DNA of 64,000 bases, taken from positions 62,001 to 126,000 of the forward strand of contig NMRA01000475.1 of the NCBI GenBank assembly GCA_002633005.1, in the 5' to 3' direction. Numbering within the stretch: the stretch's first letter is position 1; every line of letters starts with the position of its first letter. Origin of the DNA: Phoronis australis. Taxonomy: Eukaryota > Phoronida > Phoronidae. The position numbers and the translations under genes are program-made. The notes under the pieces are model-generated. The model was not told where the DNA came from, ran no database searches, and saw only the letters and a program-made list of their open reading frames with translations. Below are positions 41,701-50,225 of the stretch, one piece after another.

Positions 41701-42099
41701 ATTTAAAATGCAGTGGTGCCAGCTCCAGCCTTTACATCACTGTAGACAGTCCAATAGGCAATACAACCGAAGCCCTAGGTCAAGACTTCAATTTGTATGA
41801 TAATTCATAGGACCAACTTACCAAGCCGGACATCGTCAAGTAGATTCACCGTTAGTATAAAAAAGCACTGCACAATACATAGCAACTAGACATTTTGAAC
41901 AAGCATGTTCGTTTCGCGTTACGATACTGATATACGGGCAAATGCAGCCCACACGAATTGTCGGCCATTTTAATAATACGGTAACCTAACAGTCCTTACC
42001 AACCATTCTGTGATTGACACGATTTCATTTTTTAACAAACCGCGCGTTTTTATAATAAAATAAAAATACCTTGGCTGTCTTGGTATCTCCCTGAGCCAT
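12935..42099 (-). CDS. SECISBP2L: SECIS-binding protein 2-like gene, N-terminal half, 6 coding exons (partial)
   Basis: Joins 42099-42070, 35472-35306, 33587-33523, 26563-26250, 18563-18416 and 13782-12935; all junctions are GT-AG and keep frame, giving 524 residues without a stop. The family binds the SECIS hairpin of selenoprotein mRNAs and brings the selenocysteine elongation factor to the ribosome. What I see: IPKYVTSCYPFVQE (residues 47-60), a Pro/Tyr/Gly-rich stretch (about 89-180), KTIILMDAAIQTDF (229-242), DSDSGYSSP (288-296), a Lys/Arg run (430-444, likely nuclear signal) and FEDEEEFPDL (489-498). These occur in the same order in vertebrate SECISBP2L as I remember it. The L7Ae RNA-binding region is absent and should be encoded left of 12935. 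An exon between residues 192 and 193 could have been missed, because vertebrates have more sequence there. Invertebrates usually have one SBP2 gene, so the L suffix reflects resemblance only. Confidence 0.88.
13783..18415 (-). other. SECISBP2L intron 5
   Basis: A 4.6-kb intron. A 41-bp minisatellite is at 15260-15423. I see no other gene, RNA or clear element in it. Confidence 0.7.
15260..15423. repeat. 41-bp minisatellite x4
   Basis: Four near-identical copies of a unit containing catacaaaacacattctggc, one base differing in the second copy. Confidence 0.95.
18416..18563 (-). CDS. SECISBP2L: SECISBP2L coding exon 5
   Basis: A 148-nt exon, acceptor TTATTTGTAG, donor GTGAG, phase 0 in and phase 1 out, residues 193-241. 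It ends in KMKTKTIILMDAAIQT, completed as TD by the next exon. Vertebrates have S-K-I-V-L-L-V-D-A-S-Q-Q-T-D at the same place, so the exon and its phase are well supported. Confidence 0.9.
19295..19360. repeat. 33-bp tandem duplication
   Basis: Two copies of ctcttgagcaagaacacagg plus 13 more bases in SECISBP2L intron 4. Confidence 0.9.
19480..19651. repeat. (GT)n microsatellite
   Basis: About 170 bp of GT/CA repeat, interrupted near the right end by GTCT variants. The Cys/Val and His/Thr open frames over it are artefacts of low complexity. Confidence 0.98.
19830..20510 (+). pseudogene. Penelope-like element, GIY-YIG endonuclease end and 3' tail (copy 1)
   Basis: The frame reads VVYEFVCPMNECL, CYIGQTVWSLSRRLSMHLQN, GAIQDHF and ITRQEIVENMSIRYIEHDVL, then an in-frame TGA, then LKVLESLLIASEKPLLNEQQ and TGSRRTLHLFA with a stop at about 20239. 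The Cys pair, YIG, RL-x-x-H-x-x-x-G-x-I and the 'ALLI-x-x-x-KP-x-LN' end are typical of the GIY-YIG endonuclease of Penelope-like retroelements. The RT part is missing (5' truncation). About 270 bp of tail, shared with the copy at 52685, follow and end in AATAAAGACTGTGAACAATG. Confidence 0.75.
21301..21414. repeat. 38-bp tandem repeat x3
   Basis: Three copies of a unit starting agcatggtcagtgaaattag, one base different in copy 2. Confidence 0.95.
25756..25880. repeat. imperfect GAT/TGA-rich simple repeat
   Basis: Runs of gatgatgatgat and tgatgata variants; the Ser-rich reverse frame over it is low-complexity noise. Confidence 0.8.
26250..26563 (-). CDS. SECISBP2L: SECISBP2L coding exon 4 (proline/tyrosine-rich)
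   Basis: A 314-nt exon, acceptor TTGTTTCAG, donor GTAAGG, phase 1 in and 0 out, residues 88-192. The peptide begins DLFAYAGNRPAYTIPNHG and is rich in Pro, Tyr, Gly and His, with clusters such as YQYPPGVYYHGPP. The vertebrate protein has a comparable YFAYP/Pro-rich stretch here. It is predicted to be disordered, with no recognisable domain. GC content is clearly above the flanking intron. Confidence 0.88.
26564..31100 (-). other. SECISBP2L intron 3, first part
   Basis: No gene seen. At 29497-29600 the plus strand reads KIYSTVSCGILQSCAISHIW and FNLLI, faintly like the G-x-x-Q-x-C-x-x-S-x-x-x-F-N-L motif of non-LTR reverse transcriptase. The rest is AT-rich and unassigned. Confidence 0.5.
31101..32205 (+). 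repeat. dispersed repeat with two 454-bp tandem units and CCACTAGG motifs
   Basis: Anchor gtcgtcatcgtc...aaagatcctgc recurs at 31173 and 31627 (454 bp apart), and the flanking text matches throughout. Each unit contains several CCACTAGR(K)GGCGC-type sites. The right end has repeated GGACG/CGGACGG motifs (32107-32150) and GCATAATGCGTCCACATATA. No protein frame is convincing. Short relatives lie at 6881-7106 and 60111-60230. Confidence 0.75.
32674..32720. repeat. (ATT)n microsatellite
   Basis: About 15 uninterrupted ATT triplets in SECISBP2L intron 3. Confidence 0.97.
32910..33097. repeat. 37-bp minisatellite x5
   Basis: Units containing gcgtcagcagagagcaggag recur at 32935, 32972, 33009, 33046 and 33083 (cagcag anchors), with more divergence at both ends. 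Confidence 0.92.
33381..33470. mobile_element. small hairpin MITE, family M2 (degraded copy)
   Basis: AAGAACCAGTT and AACTGGTTCT form an inverted pair around a short centre; same family as 52216-52329. It lies about 50 bp from SECISBP2L exon 3. Confidence 0.5.
33523..33587 (-). CDS. SECISBP2L: SECISBP2L coding exon 3
   Basis: A 65-nt exon, acceptor TTTAG, donor GTAAGT, phase 2 in and phase 1 out. It encodes RPNRWQTPTRSPQFAGQRMP and a few more residues. The RW-Q core fits the RWQQP region that follows the CYPFVQE motif in vertebrates. The joins on both sides are in phase. Confidence 0.82.
33588..35305 (-). other. SECISBP2L intron 2
   Basis: A 1.7-kb intron. A copy of dispersed family M3 (start CGGTAATTCCTAAC, core cacacaatatggccaaca) covers about 34971-35195. 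Nothing else recognised. Confidence 0.65.
34971..35195. mobile_element. dispersed inverted-repeat element, family M3
   Basis: Shares acacaatatggccaaca, AAATTTCTCCACAA and GTAGATGTCATAAAATAA with copies at 1503-1715 and 37155-37400, and partially at 39155-39240 and 52573-52620. The 37155 copy begins CAGTAATTCTTAAC and ends GAGAATTACGG, suggesting short terminal inverted repeats. Confidence 0.55.
35306..35472 (-). CDS. SECISBP2L: SECISBP2L coding exon 2
   Basis: Acceptor TTTGCAG, donor GTAAG, phase 0 in and phase 2 out. It encodes residues 11-65, including LSVSAAAFVPS and IPKYVTSCYPFVQE. In vertebrate SECISBP2L the matching segment also has a short 'L-S-A-x-x-x-F-I/V-P' motif followed by an 'IPxYxxxCYPFVQE' motif. 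This is the strongest identity in the N-terminal region and fixes the gene assignment. Confidence 0.9.
37155..37402. mobile_element. family M3 copy (most complete)
   Basis: Begins CAGTAATTCTTAACTTC and ends AGTGGAGAATTACGGTAAC; the end sequences are inverted relatives (GTAATTCT / AGAATTAC). Lies in SECISBP2L intron 1. Confidence 0.55.
40606..40713. repeat. 18-bp minisatellite x6
   Basis: Six copies of tcgtctgtcttccataag (one with t for c). The unit keeps frame and gives hexapeptide repeats on both strands; no other sign of coding. Confidence 0.95.
41065..41133 (-). repeat. tRNA-like (SINE head) segment, left arm of inverted pair
   Basis: On the minus strand TAGCTGAATGG (A-box-like) and GGTTCAATTCC (B-box-like) lie about 33 bases apart, as in a tRNA-derived pol III promoter. 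A functional tRNA cloverleaf is not convincing. Confidence 0.55.
41397..41465 (+). repeat. tRNA-like segment, right arm of inverted pair
   Basis: TTGAATGGTTAGGACGTGTG...TTTGATTCCCGGGTCAGGTA on the plus strand is a diverged copy of the minus-strand segment at 41065-41133. The two face outward around about 260 bp. Confidence 0.5.
42070..42099 (-). CDS. SECISBP2L: SECISBP2L coding exon 1 (start codon)
   Basis: Reads MAQGDTKTAK and then a GTATTT donor, ending in phase 0. The ATG at 42099-42097 has A at -3 and G at +4, a good initiation context. No homology supports so short a peptide by itself; it is chosen because it is the first ATG that joins in phase to the conserved exon at 35472. A 5' untranslated exon further right is possible. 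Confidence 0.7.
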
Positions 42100-42197
42100 A
42101 CTAAATCCTATTTCCTCACAGTTCACATGGTATAATCATTATCTAAGTTTTAATTTTTGCGTATACTCCGATCGCCACTGTTCACGACTAGTTTATA

Positions 42198-42205
42198 TCA
42201 CGTGA
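42198..42205. promoter_or_regulatory. TCACGTGA E-box near SECISBP2L start
   Basis: Perfect palindrome TCACGTGA about 100 bases upstream of the start codon of the SECISBP2L gene. It matches the E-box bound by USF/MITF/Myc-type bHLH factors. It lies where the proximal promoter or 5' UTR should be; the transcription start is unknown. Confidence 0.4.
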
Positions 42206-42239
42206 CCACTACTCTCGTATAAAAATGATCGAGTATGAT

Positions 42240-45200
42240 ATTTCAAATGCAAGACTTAAATACAAAACAATAAGCAATTCAGGATGGAAAAACTTCATCA
42301 ATGTTCGATTCAGGTACCTTCAATGATTAGTGGTGATTTTTTATTGTTTTACAGGAAGAGATGTCTTTTTAAACTTCAGCTTGTTACGACCGCAGCGATG
42401 CTAAGTGGCAGGAGATGAAAACATAATTTGCAAATCGGAGCCGGTAGCTCTAAACCCGGTACCTTAACATAAACAAACATTTGGACTGTAGTCTTTTGAA
42501 CACAGTAAAGCTCACTAAAATAGAGTTCACTGTAGCATTCTGTTTCAAAAATTGGAACCTTTGTAGAGTTCCAACACAAAAAGTAAACCCTTTCACAAGG
42601 AAAAGATTTAATCGGGAAGGCACCTACTTTTCCCACCCGAGCATAACATGCCACTTATGTAACTTATGTAAGTAGCCGGCCCTTTGTCCCTCTTTAATTA
42701 ATGTCATCGTTCAGTTCAACGGATATACAAAAATGTGCCAACTAACCATAATTAGAAGTTGACAGTAATGAAATTTTGCCTCAATGACCGAATGTTTTCA
42801 TTCATCGACTAGTCTATCAGTTGGACGGGTTGCACACAGCGGCGGACAATTGTGTACGGGCGTAACTTTAGTAAACCCCGGCCGTGAGGCCCGTTTCGTC
42901 TTAACCTTTTTTTTTTTCATTTTGTTCTATTATAATGGTAAATGTGTCTCTCAGCAGCACAACAGATTTTTTGGCGGCGAAAACGTATTCAGCATTTTTG
43001 TTTTTCCTCGCGCGAGTGTCCGACACGGCACCGCCTGAAGCAATTTTATTTGCAACCTGACCAAGAAATTACTTTTGCAATTGTAAAAACGAAAGTAAAT
43101 TTATAACCGCAAAATTGAGTGCGCTTTGACAATGACTGTCAACCTTGAAATCAGTCGGTAAAACCAAATCATAAAAAATCACGTCTGACATTTATTCTGC
43201 CGTTCCATATAGCTAGTGTCGCACGAAAATTCTACGATTCATAACAATACTTTCCTAACAACAGCAAAAAGAAATGGGGTTCATTGAGCGAAATTATCGA
43301 TAATTTTTTAATAATGACCCGCTTTATACGACTACCCAGACATTTATCTTCTATAGGCCAATGTTGGGTATATTGAACAACGTCAGACCTGGACTGACCG
43401 ACGCCCGTGTTGCAGTCTTCTACAGCGCTCTCTATTGACGGTTAGTAAGCATATTTATGTCTGGAACAGTTTCCCGCGATTCAATGACACTGAGAAAATC
43501 AAGGTTCGGTTGCCAACATGGTTGCTTTCGTCCACATGCTTATTGTACACTTGCAATTTTTTTACTGGAAAACCAGACGGACGTGCTGTGGAATAACTCA
43601 AATTGATTGGAAAATGCGTTGAAAGTGACCAATATGTTGTCAGAAATCGTGACTGAAAGTATATGACGTGTTCTCAATAGATCGATTCCATTACCGCCGA
43701 TTGGTTGTTTTCTCGATAACTGATGTAAATGCTTTCCATAGTTAAGCACAGAACGATTAGTCATGAACACACGTTCGTTCCATTTTTCCACCATGCCTTT
43801 AATTAGGACAAAAAGGACAACGCAGTTCGTTCCTGTCGAGTGCTCTACATGAATATTAAATTTGTTGTCTTTAAAAGCAAAATTTAACATTTATGTTCAT
43901 ACTTCGACATTGAAAAAACGCCAGTATCAGTCTGCCTCCCTGTTTCAGTGGTAAACATTGTGGCTCGTTCTATTGCGAGTTGCAGTGAGAGGTTTCTTAT
44001 GCAAGCTTTTCAGCTTTCCAAATAAAAATAAACAAGAAAATTGCCATAAATACATAGTAGCAATACTTGCTTTTGTTAGTACGTAAACAACACACCATTT
44101 TCTCAGACAGCTGAAGTACGAACAAAAAAATTATCACAAGTATCGTCAATGAAAACATGTTCATTGAGAAATTGGAACGTGAGTTGTAATTATGAGAATG
44201 ATCTCCAATTAGGTCATCTCATGCTCGTCATAAATAAGATATATTAATTCGTCGACTGCTAACGTAAGCTGTTGCGGCAATGGACTGCTTCCAAAATAAA
44301 TATCGTTTGTTGAACACTGTATTAAGTGATGTGTAATCATGAAAATTATGAAACTTTCCTTGAAAGACCGCTGCCACTATGCCAATTATAGGTACTTAGA
44401 CGGAAAATTTAAGCATATTGAATTCTAAGGTGCTACAAAAAGGAGGTTATTAATAAAAATAAGCGTTGTTCGTAACGGTTGCGACATTACTCTGGTATCC
44501 ACGTTGATCCTACTTTATAGTATTTTTAAAACACTAAAATGTGTTTATTGTGTTTTAGATTATATTTACAGGCATGCAATATTTTTGCTGAAATACGTTG
44601 CTTGTTATTGTGCTGTCCATTAAAGAGGGGTTAGCTCTCACACAACGAGGTGTTCCAGGTATTTTGTTTGGTAAGATGTTTTCTTCTGGAGTATCGTCTG
44701 AGCCAGTTGGTTACATCAACTTCGAGGTAGCGGTGATAACCGGTATCGAATTGGAAGGCGGAGTGGGGTCGGTGAAAGTGGCATTGTCTCGGCAGAGATT
44801 TCTTAATTTGCAATCCTCTTAGTTCCTTACTTATTATGGTAGAGAATGTGCCAGGGGGTGACTAAATTTTCTACTTAAAATGCCGGGATATGCGTGAAGC
44901 TGGACCATACAGACAACAAATCATTTGAGCGACTGTCTCAACAGTCAGATAAATTATACTTTATAGCGCTGTCTGAGCTTAAATTCCAATTAATATGCAT
45001 TATTCGTTTCGTAATTAATATTTGGAAAAAGACAATAAAACGGGATTTGCAAAGCATATAAAATTTTGTAAAAATTGAGACTACATGTACCCTTTTTCTA
45101 TAAAACATATGTCGAACCAACTCGATAACAACTGGTCAACAAAATGGCACAGATGTGCTTTCACATTTAATTAGACCGAGGGTATTTGAAACTACTAAAA

Positions 45201-46242
45201 TCCAACTTGTCATAAAAGTACCCACCATAACTCCATGTATGTTGTGAAGTCATGGGTTCACTGAAAAACGAAACACGACCAGTAAGTATGAAGGCGTTAC
45301 CTCCGTTAAATTGGTGAAACTAATGATTCATCAGTTGTGAACTGGTTCAGGGTAGCAGACGTAAAGAGGGTTGTTCATAAAATATATCAATAGGTCAACG
45401 TTCGAGGAGTCGCCGCCGTCACTAGTGAGCTTTTAATAATAATACACGACGAACGCTAAGAAATAGTGGCTCTCAATATAATGGTCGAATTAGGGGATGA
45501 ATTCATAAAAAGCTATTCTTATTTGATTCGCATAACCACTGACTAGCGGTGACGTTATTATATCAAACGCAATTTATTCACAATAGTCTTGTTTGCCTAC
45601 GGTACGAGCACGTATTTATTTATGCGTATGCCCCAGTATCCAAATGTGTTTTTTTCCAAAAATATATTACACAGCCTGGATACCCATGCTCCTACAGGCG
45701 CAATTGGGATGTTCCTGGTTTTTGAATTAATAGTTTGTTTGATTTTTGTCCAGTTTTAGCAGGCATATTCTTCAATTAATTCATCTTGAAAATGAAAGCG
45801 CCCAGCATCTACGATTTTTAAATTAATAAGTCAACTTTCACACACCAACGGCTTCATTATTTTGGGTATAAAGATTCAGCCTTGTAGATGAGCTACAAAT
45901 ATGCAGTTTTCGTCTATCTTAACAACAAGTGTTTAAACAAACTGCATTTCGTATAAGTGGTATAACAACAGCAGCAGCAGCACAGACGCGGCAGCAGCAG
46001 CAACAGTAACAACAACAGCAACAACAACAACTTCATCATTATTAATGTTTTTCAACTGCCATTGGAACTGACAACCCTGTAGGTGTTTGGCAGGTGTGTT
46101 CTGCTGCTTTTCAAGCCTGAGGAAGTGTTTTGATGAATTATAATCAGTCAGTTCTGATGCCCTTACATATTGTCAGTGCAAGCCAGTGTGGGGCTTCACA
46201 GACAGACGATTGTCATAGCATGCTAGTGAAAAATTGATCTAA
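42240..46242. other. intergenic region right of SECISBP2L
   Basis: No exon recognised. An open frame of 116 codons on the minus strand (43890-43540) has no recognisable motif. CAG/CAA-rich repeat at 45960-46032. Confidence 0.5.
45960..46032. repeat. CAG/CAA-rich simple repeat
   Basis: Runs of cagcagcagca and caacaacaacaac in intergenic DNA. Confidence 0.9.
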
Positions 46243-46687
46243 TAAACTTTCAGAAACAATAAAATATCTTAAAGATGATAAAAATGCAAAAAACAAATTT
46301 TGGTTTAGATCACTAACTGTTGCAAAATTGGTCTCAAGTTCCTCAGTCAAACTGGAGGTAATTCCTTGGCTTCAAATGAACTGACGGCTCATTATTGCTC
46401 AAGACCAGACTACTTGTTTCCTTGTCACCAGCCTGGGACTCCCAGGTCACAGCCAAGCATGGCCTTCCCATGTCTCATAAGTGAGTGTGAGTGCACTTGT
46501 CCAAGAATCCTAACTACTTGTGTTATAATAACATTGTATCTATCAGATGTATATATGAATAAAAAACAGAAAGAAACACGATTTAATCACTCAAACCCAA
46601 GGACATCAAACGATGTGTGAAGTAGCCTTTCTGGGCCATTACGTCACCGGAACAACACAGAACAAAGGAAGTAAGGGCGAAAGTAAT
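46243..46687. repeat. first copy of falsely duplicated haplotype segment
   Basis: 46243-46286 equals 46689-46732 (44 identical bases) and 46287-46687 equals 48111-48510 (one extra C near 46426). The copy stops at the single N at 46688. This is what two alleles placed in tandem by an assembler look like. Confidence 0.85.
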
Positions 46688-46688
46688 N
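46688..46688. other. single N, assembly join
   Basis: The only ambiguous base in the window, at the junction of two near-identical segments. Confidence 0.98.
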
Positions 46689-46732
46689 TAAACTTTCAGA
46701 AACAATAAAATATCTTAAAGATGATAAAAATG

Positions 46733-48110
46733 AACAATGACCATAACATGTAGTGGTCACCAAGACCTGGTAATCACTGACATCTATTGGTCACTAACAT
46801 CTAGTGGTGACTTACACTAGAGTTTCGCAAGACTTGTGGTTGAATATTTTGTCTCAACAGACTCATTTCATATCACAACTATTTGTATGTGGCAACGTCT
46901 TTTATGGGATCTAGTTGAAAGTGATTAACTTATAAATCTTTGTGAATTTTTAGGTAAATTTCGTGTCTGGAAAGAAAATATTTCTTACTAGCGGCTGTCG
47001 CACAACTCTAATATTTTGCTGGTAAAACATTTATACTATGGAAGATGGTATGAGAACAACGTTGTATTCATCTAAAATCTTTTAAACACAAGTCTAACGA
47101 CTTACGAGTCGTTTTGTGCTACACACACAATGTTTTCTCCATCATTTACGAATTTTTGAGCTTGAGAAAAAATTTACGAATATATTTAAAGGAAAACAAT
47201 TTCGATATCTTTAAAGTTGTCTAACTGATTTTTTTCAACTTTTTTTCCAACAAATATTGCTATTTAATGTCAGTTGCATAAAAACGAAATTTGAAAACGT
47301 GGGAATTGGAGCTAATTCTCAGCTAACTGGTGAATGGCGGAAAAAAGCTTACATTTGCTCTCCAAGTTTTGACATTGATACAAATTTGAATAGGTTTCAA
47401 ACCCGTTTAGATGGGCGCACCCCGGAGAGGGGGGGGAGGGTCGAAAGAACCCCCAATTTAGCGAATTGGGCAAAAAAGTTCTGCCTCAGTGAAAAAAGTG
47501 CGAGTAAATGACACAAAGAACACAGAAAATCGGCACAGGTGCACAATCCGCAGGCCGGAACCTAGTGGCCCCGTTTTTTGGACCCCATACCGAGAAATTC
47601 GAGCCCCCTATATTTCAGGCTACCTGCGCGCTGGTTTAGTACACAGGCTTTTAAGAATTTTACATGAAATTAGGACCACAGATTCCCAAATGTGCACCTT
47701 TTCTGGAAAAGAACAACATGATATGGTCCATCTGTGTCGTGTTTATTTGTACGTTCCTTTCGGCGTTCGTTGTTTCAATGTCTTAAAAAAGTGAATTTAT
47801 TGATTTCTCATGTCAAGAAGCTATCTTGGGGGTAAGTTTTCAGAATGCATTTCACAGTAAGTTTTGGTAAATATCATTTACATGGCTGGAGATTAATCAA
47901 TCTTAAACCTTGTCTAAAGTATTAAAAAACAGAAATTTTCAAGTTTAATTTGACAAAACAAAAAACAAATTGTACAAAAATTGTGAATATTCTAATTCTA
48001 ACAACAGATAGACTCCTATCCATGGATCTTTTATTTGACCGAGCTTGGCTTGCATTAAAATGTCTCGGCATACTTTAAAGAGTCTATGAACCCATCATCC
48101 CTTATTGTTG
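46733..48110. mobile_element. 1378-bp insertion allele (possible transposon)
   Basis: This segment is present between the two blocks in one allele and absent in the other (46286|46287). It begins AACAATGACC and ends CTTATTGTTG, giving AACAAT / ATTGTT inverted ends and a possible TG duplication. It has no recognised coding sequence. A mobile element is inferred from the clean presence/absence. Confidence 0.5.
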
Positions 48111-48510
48111 CAAAAAACAAATTTTGGTTTAGATCACTAACTGTTGCAAAATTGGTCTCAAGTTCCTCAGTCAAACTGGAGGTAATTCCTTGGCTTCAAA
48201 TGAACTGACGGCTCATTATTGCTCAAGACCAGACTACTTGTTTCCTTGTCACAGCCTGGGACTCCCAGGTCACAGCCAAGCATGGCCTTCCCATGTCTCA
48301 TAAGTGAGTGTGAGTGCACTTGTCCAAGAATCCTAACTACTTGTGTTATAATAACATTGTATCTATCAGATGTATATATGAATAAAAAACAGAAAGAAAC
48401 ACGATTTAATCACTCAAACCCAAGGACATCAAACGATGTGTGAAGTAGCCTTTCTGGGCCATTACGTCACCGGAACAACACAGAACAAAGGAAGTAAGGG
48501 CGAAAGTAAT
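48111..48510. repeat. second copy of duplicated haplotype segment
   Basis: Same sequence as 46287-46687 except for one missing C; continues into unique sequence at 48511. Confidence 0.85.
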
Positions 48511-49053
48511 CATACTGAATAGGGTTCAGAACAGAATACCACATAGAGATTCTCACGGTAACATCAGTAAACCTAATAATTCATTACAAATGTCAATTTA
48601 TTGATTGCTGTTCTCAGGGTGATGCTCAAAACATTGTAGCGCCAAAATTCACGAGTGTTCCATTCAGTTCAGACTTTAAAGCTTCAACTGTTGCTTAAAG
48701 ACAATTTATTAACACAAAACAATGGCAATGGAATGTTCTATACAAGGCAGGCAGAAATGTAAAAAGTCATATAAAATCATGCACTTTAATTGCACAAACC
48801 ATGAAAAAATCCATATCAAATTCTCACACTTAAAAAAGCAAAACTTGATTACAGAAATTTGAATTCTATTTACCTCACACTGTTCTTACTAGTGCTCCAA
48901 AATCATTCACCTAAGACTAACCTAAATCTGGGAACTTAGATTCTCTGCATTTTTTAGGAATGCAGCTATTTCTGGCTTAGGGATATACATTATGGTAGAG
49001 ACAAGCAACATATGGCAATGTTGTAGAGTATCGGAAAGTAAAGGGTAACAAAT

Positions 49054-49187
49054 AAAGTGGTATACTGGCAATAGTCACTTACAGGGGGTCTGTATTTTCA
49101 CCACCAGTACCGTAACACATAAAGTGGTATACTGGCAATAGTCACTTACAGGGGGTCTGTATTTTCACTACCAGTACAGTAACTTCC
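49054..49187. repeat. 67-bp tandem duplication
   Basis: aaagtggtatactggcaata and following sequence occurs at 49054 and 49121. It shares TAGTCACTTACAGGGG with the arms of family M2. Confidence 0.9.
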
Positions 49188-49620
49188 GCTGAATAACGGG
49201 CATCAAAATGGTTCAAAATTGCAGCATCCCTCTAGTGACCAGAAATGGTATACCCCTCATGAACGTCTCCTCTTTAGTGAATTTTCCACACAGTTCTGCA
49301 GGATATTTACATGCAGCTATCAATTTGGTCTGTTGTTAAGCTTTCTTGGGGATCTTTTATTCAGCATCATGCACATAGCGCTGCAGGTCTGCTCCAAATG
49401 TTGTGTTCAGACAAAAACCAGGAACAGTTGTCACGGTGCGAGTTGTCACGGCGCGACTTCTCCACTTTAGTTGCATTTACACGACATTAGATCACATTTA
49501 CACCAAGACTGTCAGCTTTGCCCCAGTTTCTGTTTAGATGTGTAGTTGAACTGGAGCAACTGATCGAGTGCAACTTGCTCTAACTATCAAACCGAAGTCA
49601 GTCTCACACACGCATGCACG

Positions 49621-49655
<35 letters not shown>
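49621..49655. repeat. (CA)n microsatellite
   Basis: Short CA run preceded by cacgcatgcacgcacg. Confidence 0.95.
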
Positions 49656-49659
<4 letters not shown>

Positions 49660-50053
49660 GCACGATCAGCTGTTCCGCGTTAGTTGCTCCATGACAACTG
49701 CCTCCTGTGTAAATGTGGTTTCTGTAGATTCCCACATTCCCAATGAACCTTCACAAGAGACCAACCTCACAATTGGTGTGGATAGTGACGTGTGTTGTTA
49801 GTGCATCACTTTCTAGAACAATCCGGCCAAACACAACATGGCTTCAATATTGATAAGATTGTAATTGTTGAGCATTGCCAGTAAACAGCACAACAATCAC
49901 TTAGCATTGGAAGATGTCAGATTCGTTACTAGCATAAGAAAGAAAGTTAAGAGCAGTCTTTAAATGAAAAAAAATCACCCACAATTAGAAGTAGTCCTGT
50001 TAAAGCATTAAATCCACATGTCATTAAAAGCACTTGGCCTTGACCTTGGGTGA

Positions 50054-50059
50054 TTTATT
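50054..50059 (-). promoter_or_regulatory. likely WDPCP poly(A) signal
   Basis: AATAAA on the minus strand, about 115 bases after the WDPCP stop codon. Placement fits a short 3' UTR. AT-rich DNA gives such hexamers by chance, so this is positional inference. Confidence 0.45.
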
Positions 50060-50171
50060 CATGGTGGATCAGATATGATCATTACAGAGAGATAACGATA
50101 ACACCGCATCTCAGATTTCAATCTCATGAGCATCGGTGACTGTGCAGAAATCCAGAGAGCAGACCACAACT

Positions 50172-50225
50172 CTAGACCACACCAAAATGAATGACCTTGA
50201 CTGTGTTAGATGTTTTATCACCTTC
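50172..50225 (-). CDS. WDPCP: WDPCP terminal exon with stop
   Basis: Acceptor TTTTCTTTTGCAG, phase 0. It reads EGDKTSNTVKVIHFGVV and stops at TAG (50174-50172). The human protein ends LKMIHFGLV, so this short exon, too small for ordinary ORF finding, is the true C-terminus. Confidence 0.9.
   Translation of the reverse strand, partial: EGDKTSNTVKVIHFGVV

Larger units (their letters stand above)
35473..42069 (-). other. SECISBP2L intron 1
   Basis: A 6.6-kb intron, as is common for first introns. It contains an M3 copy (37155), an 18-bp repeat (40606-40713), an inverted pair of tRNA-like segments (41065-41465) and a hairpin at 41603-41628. No other gene seen. Confidence 0.65.
48511..50171. other. 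region downstream of WDPCP
   Basis: Contains a 67-bp tandem duplication (49054-49187) related to hairpin family M2, a CA microsatellite (49621-49655) and the likely WDPCP 3' UTR at its right end. No other gene seen. Confidence 0.6.

Noticed and set aside
46366..46620. 84-codon frame, repeated in shortened form at 48219-48443
   Set aside because: Its apparent conservation is only the false haplotype duplication, and a 1-base indel changes the frame.
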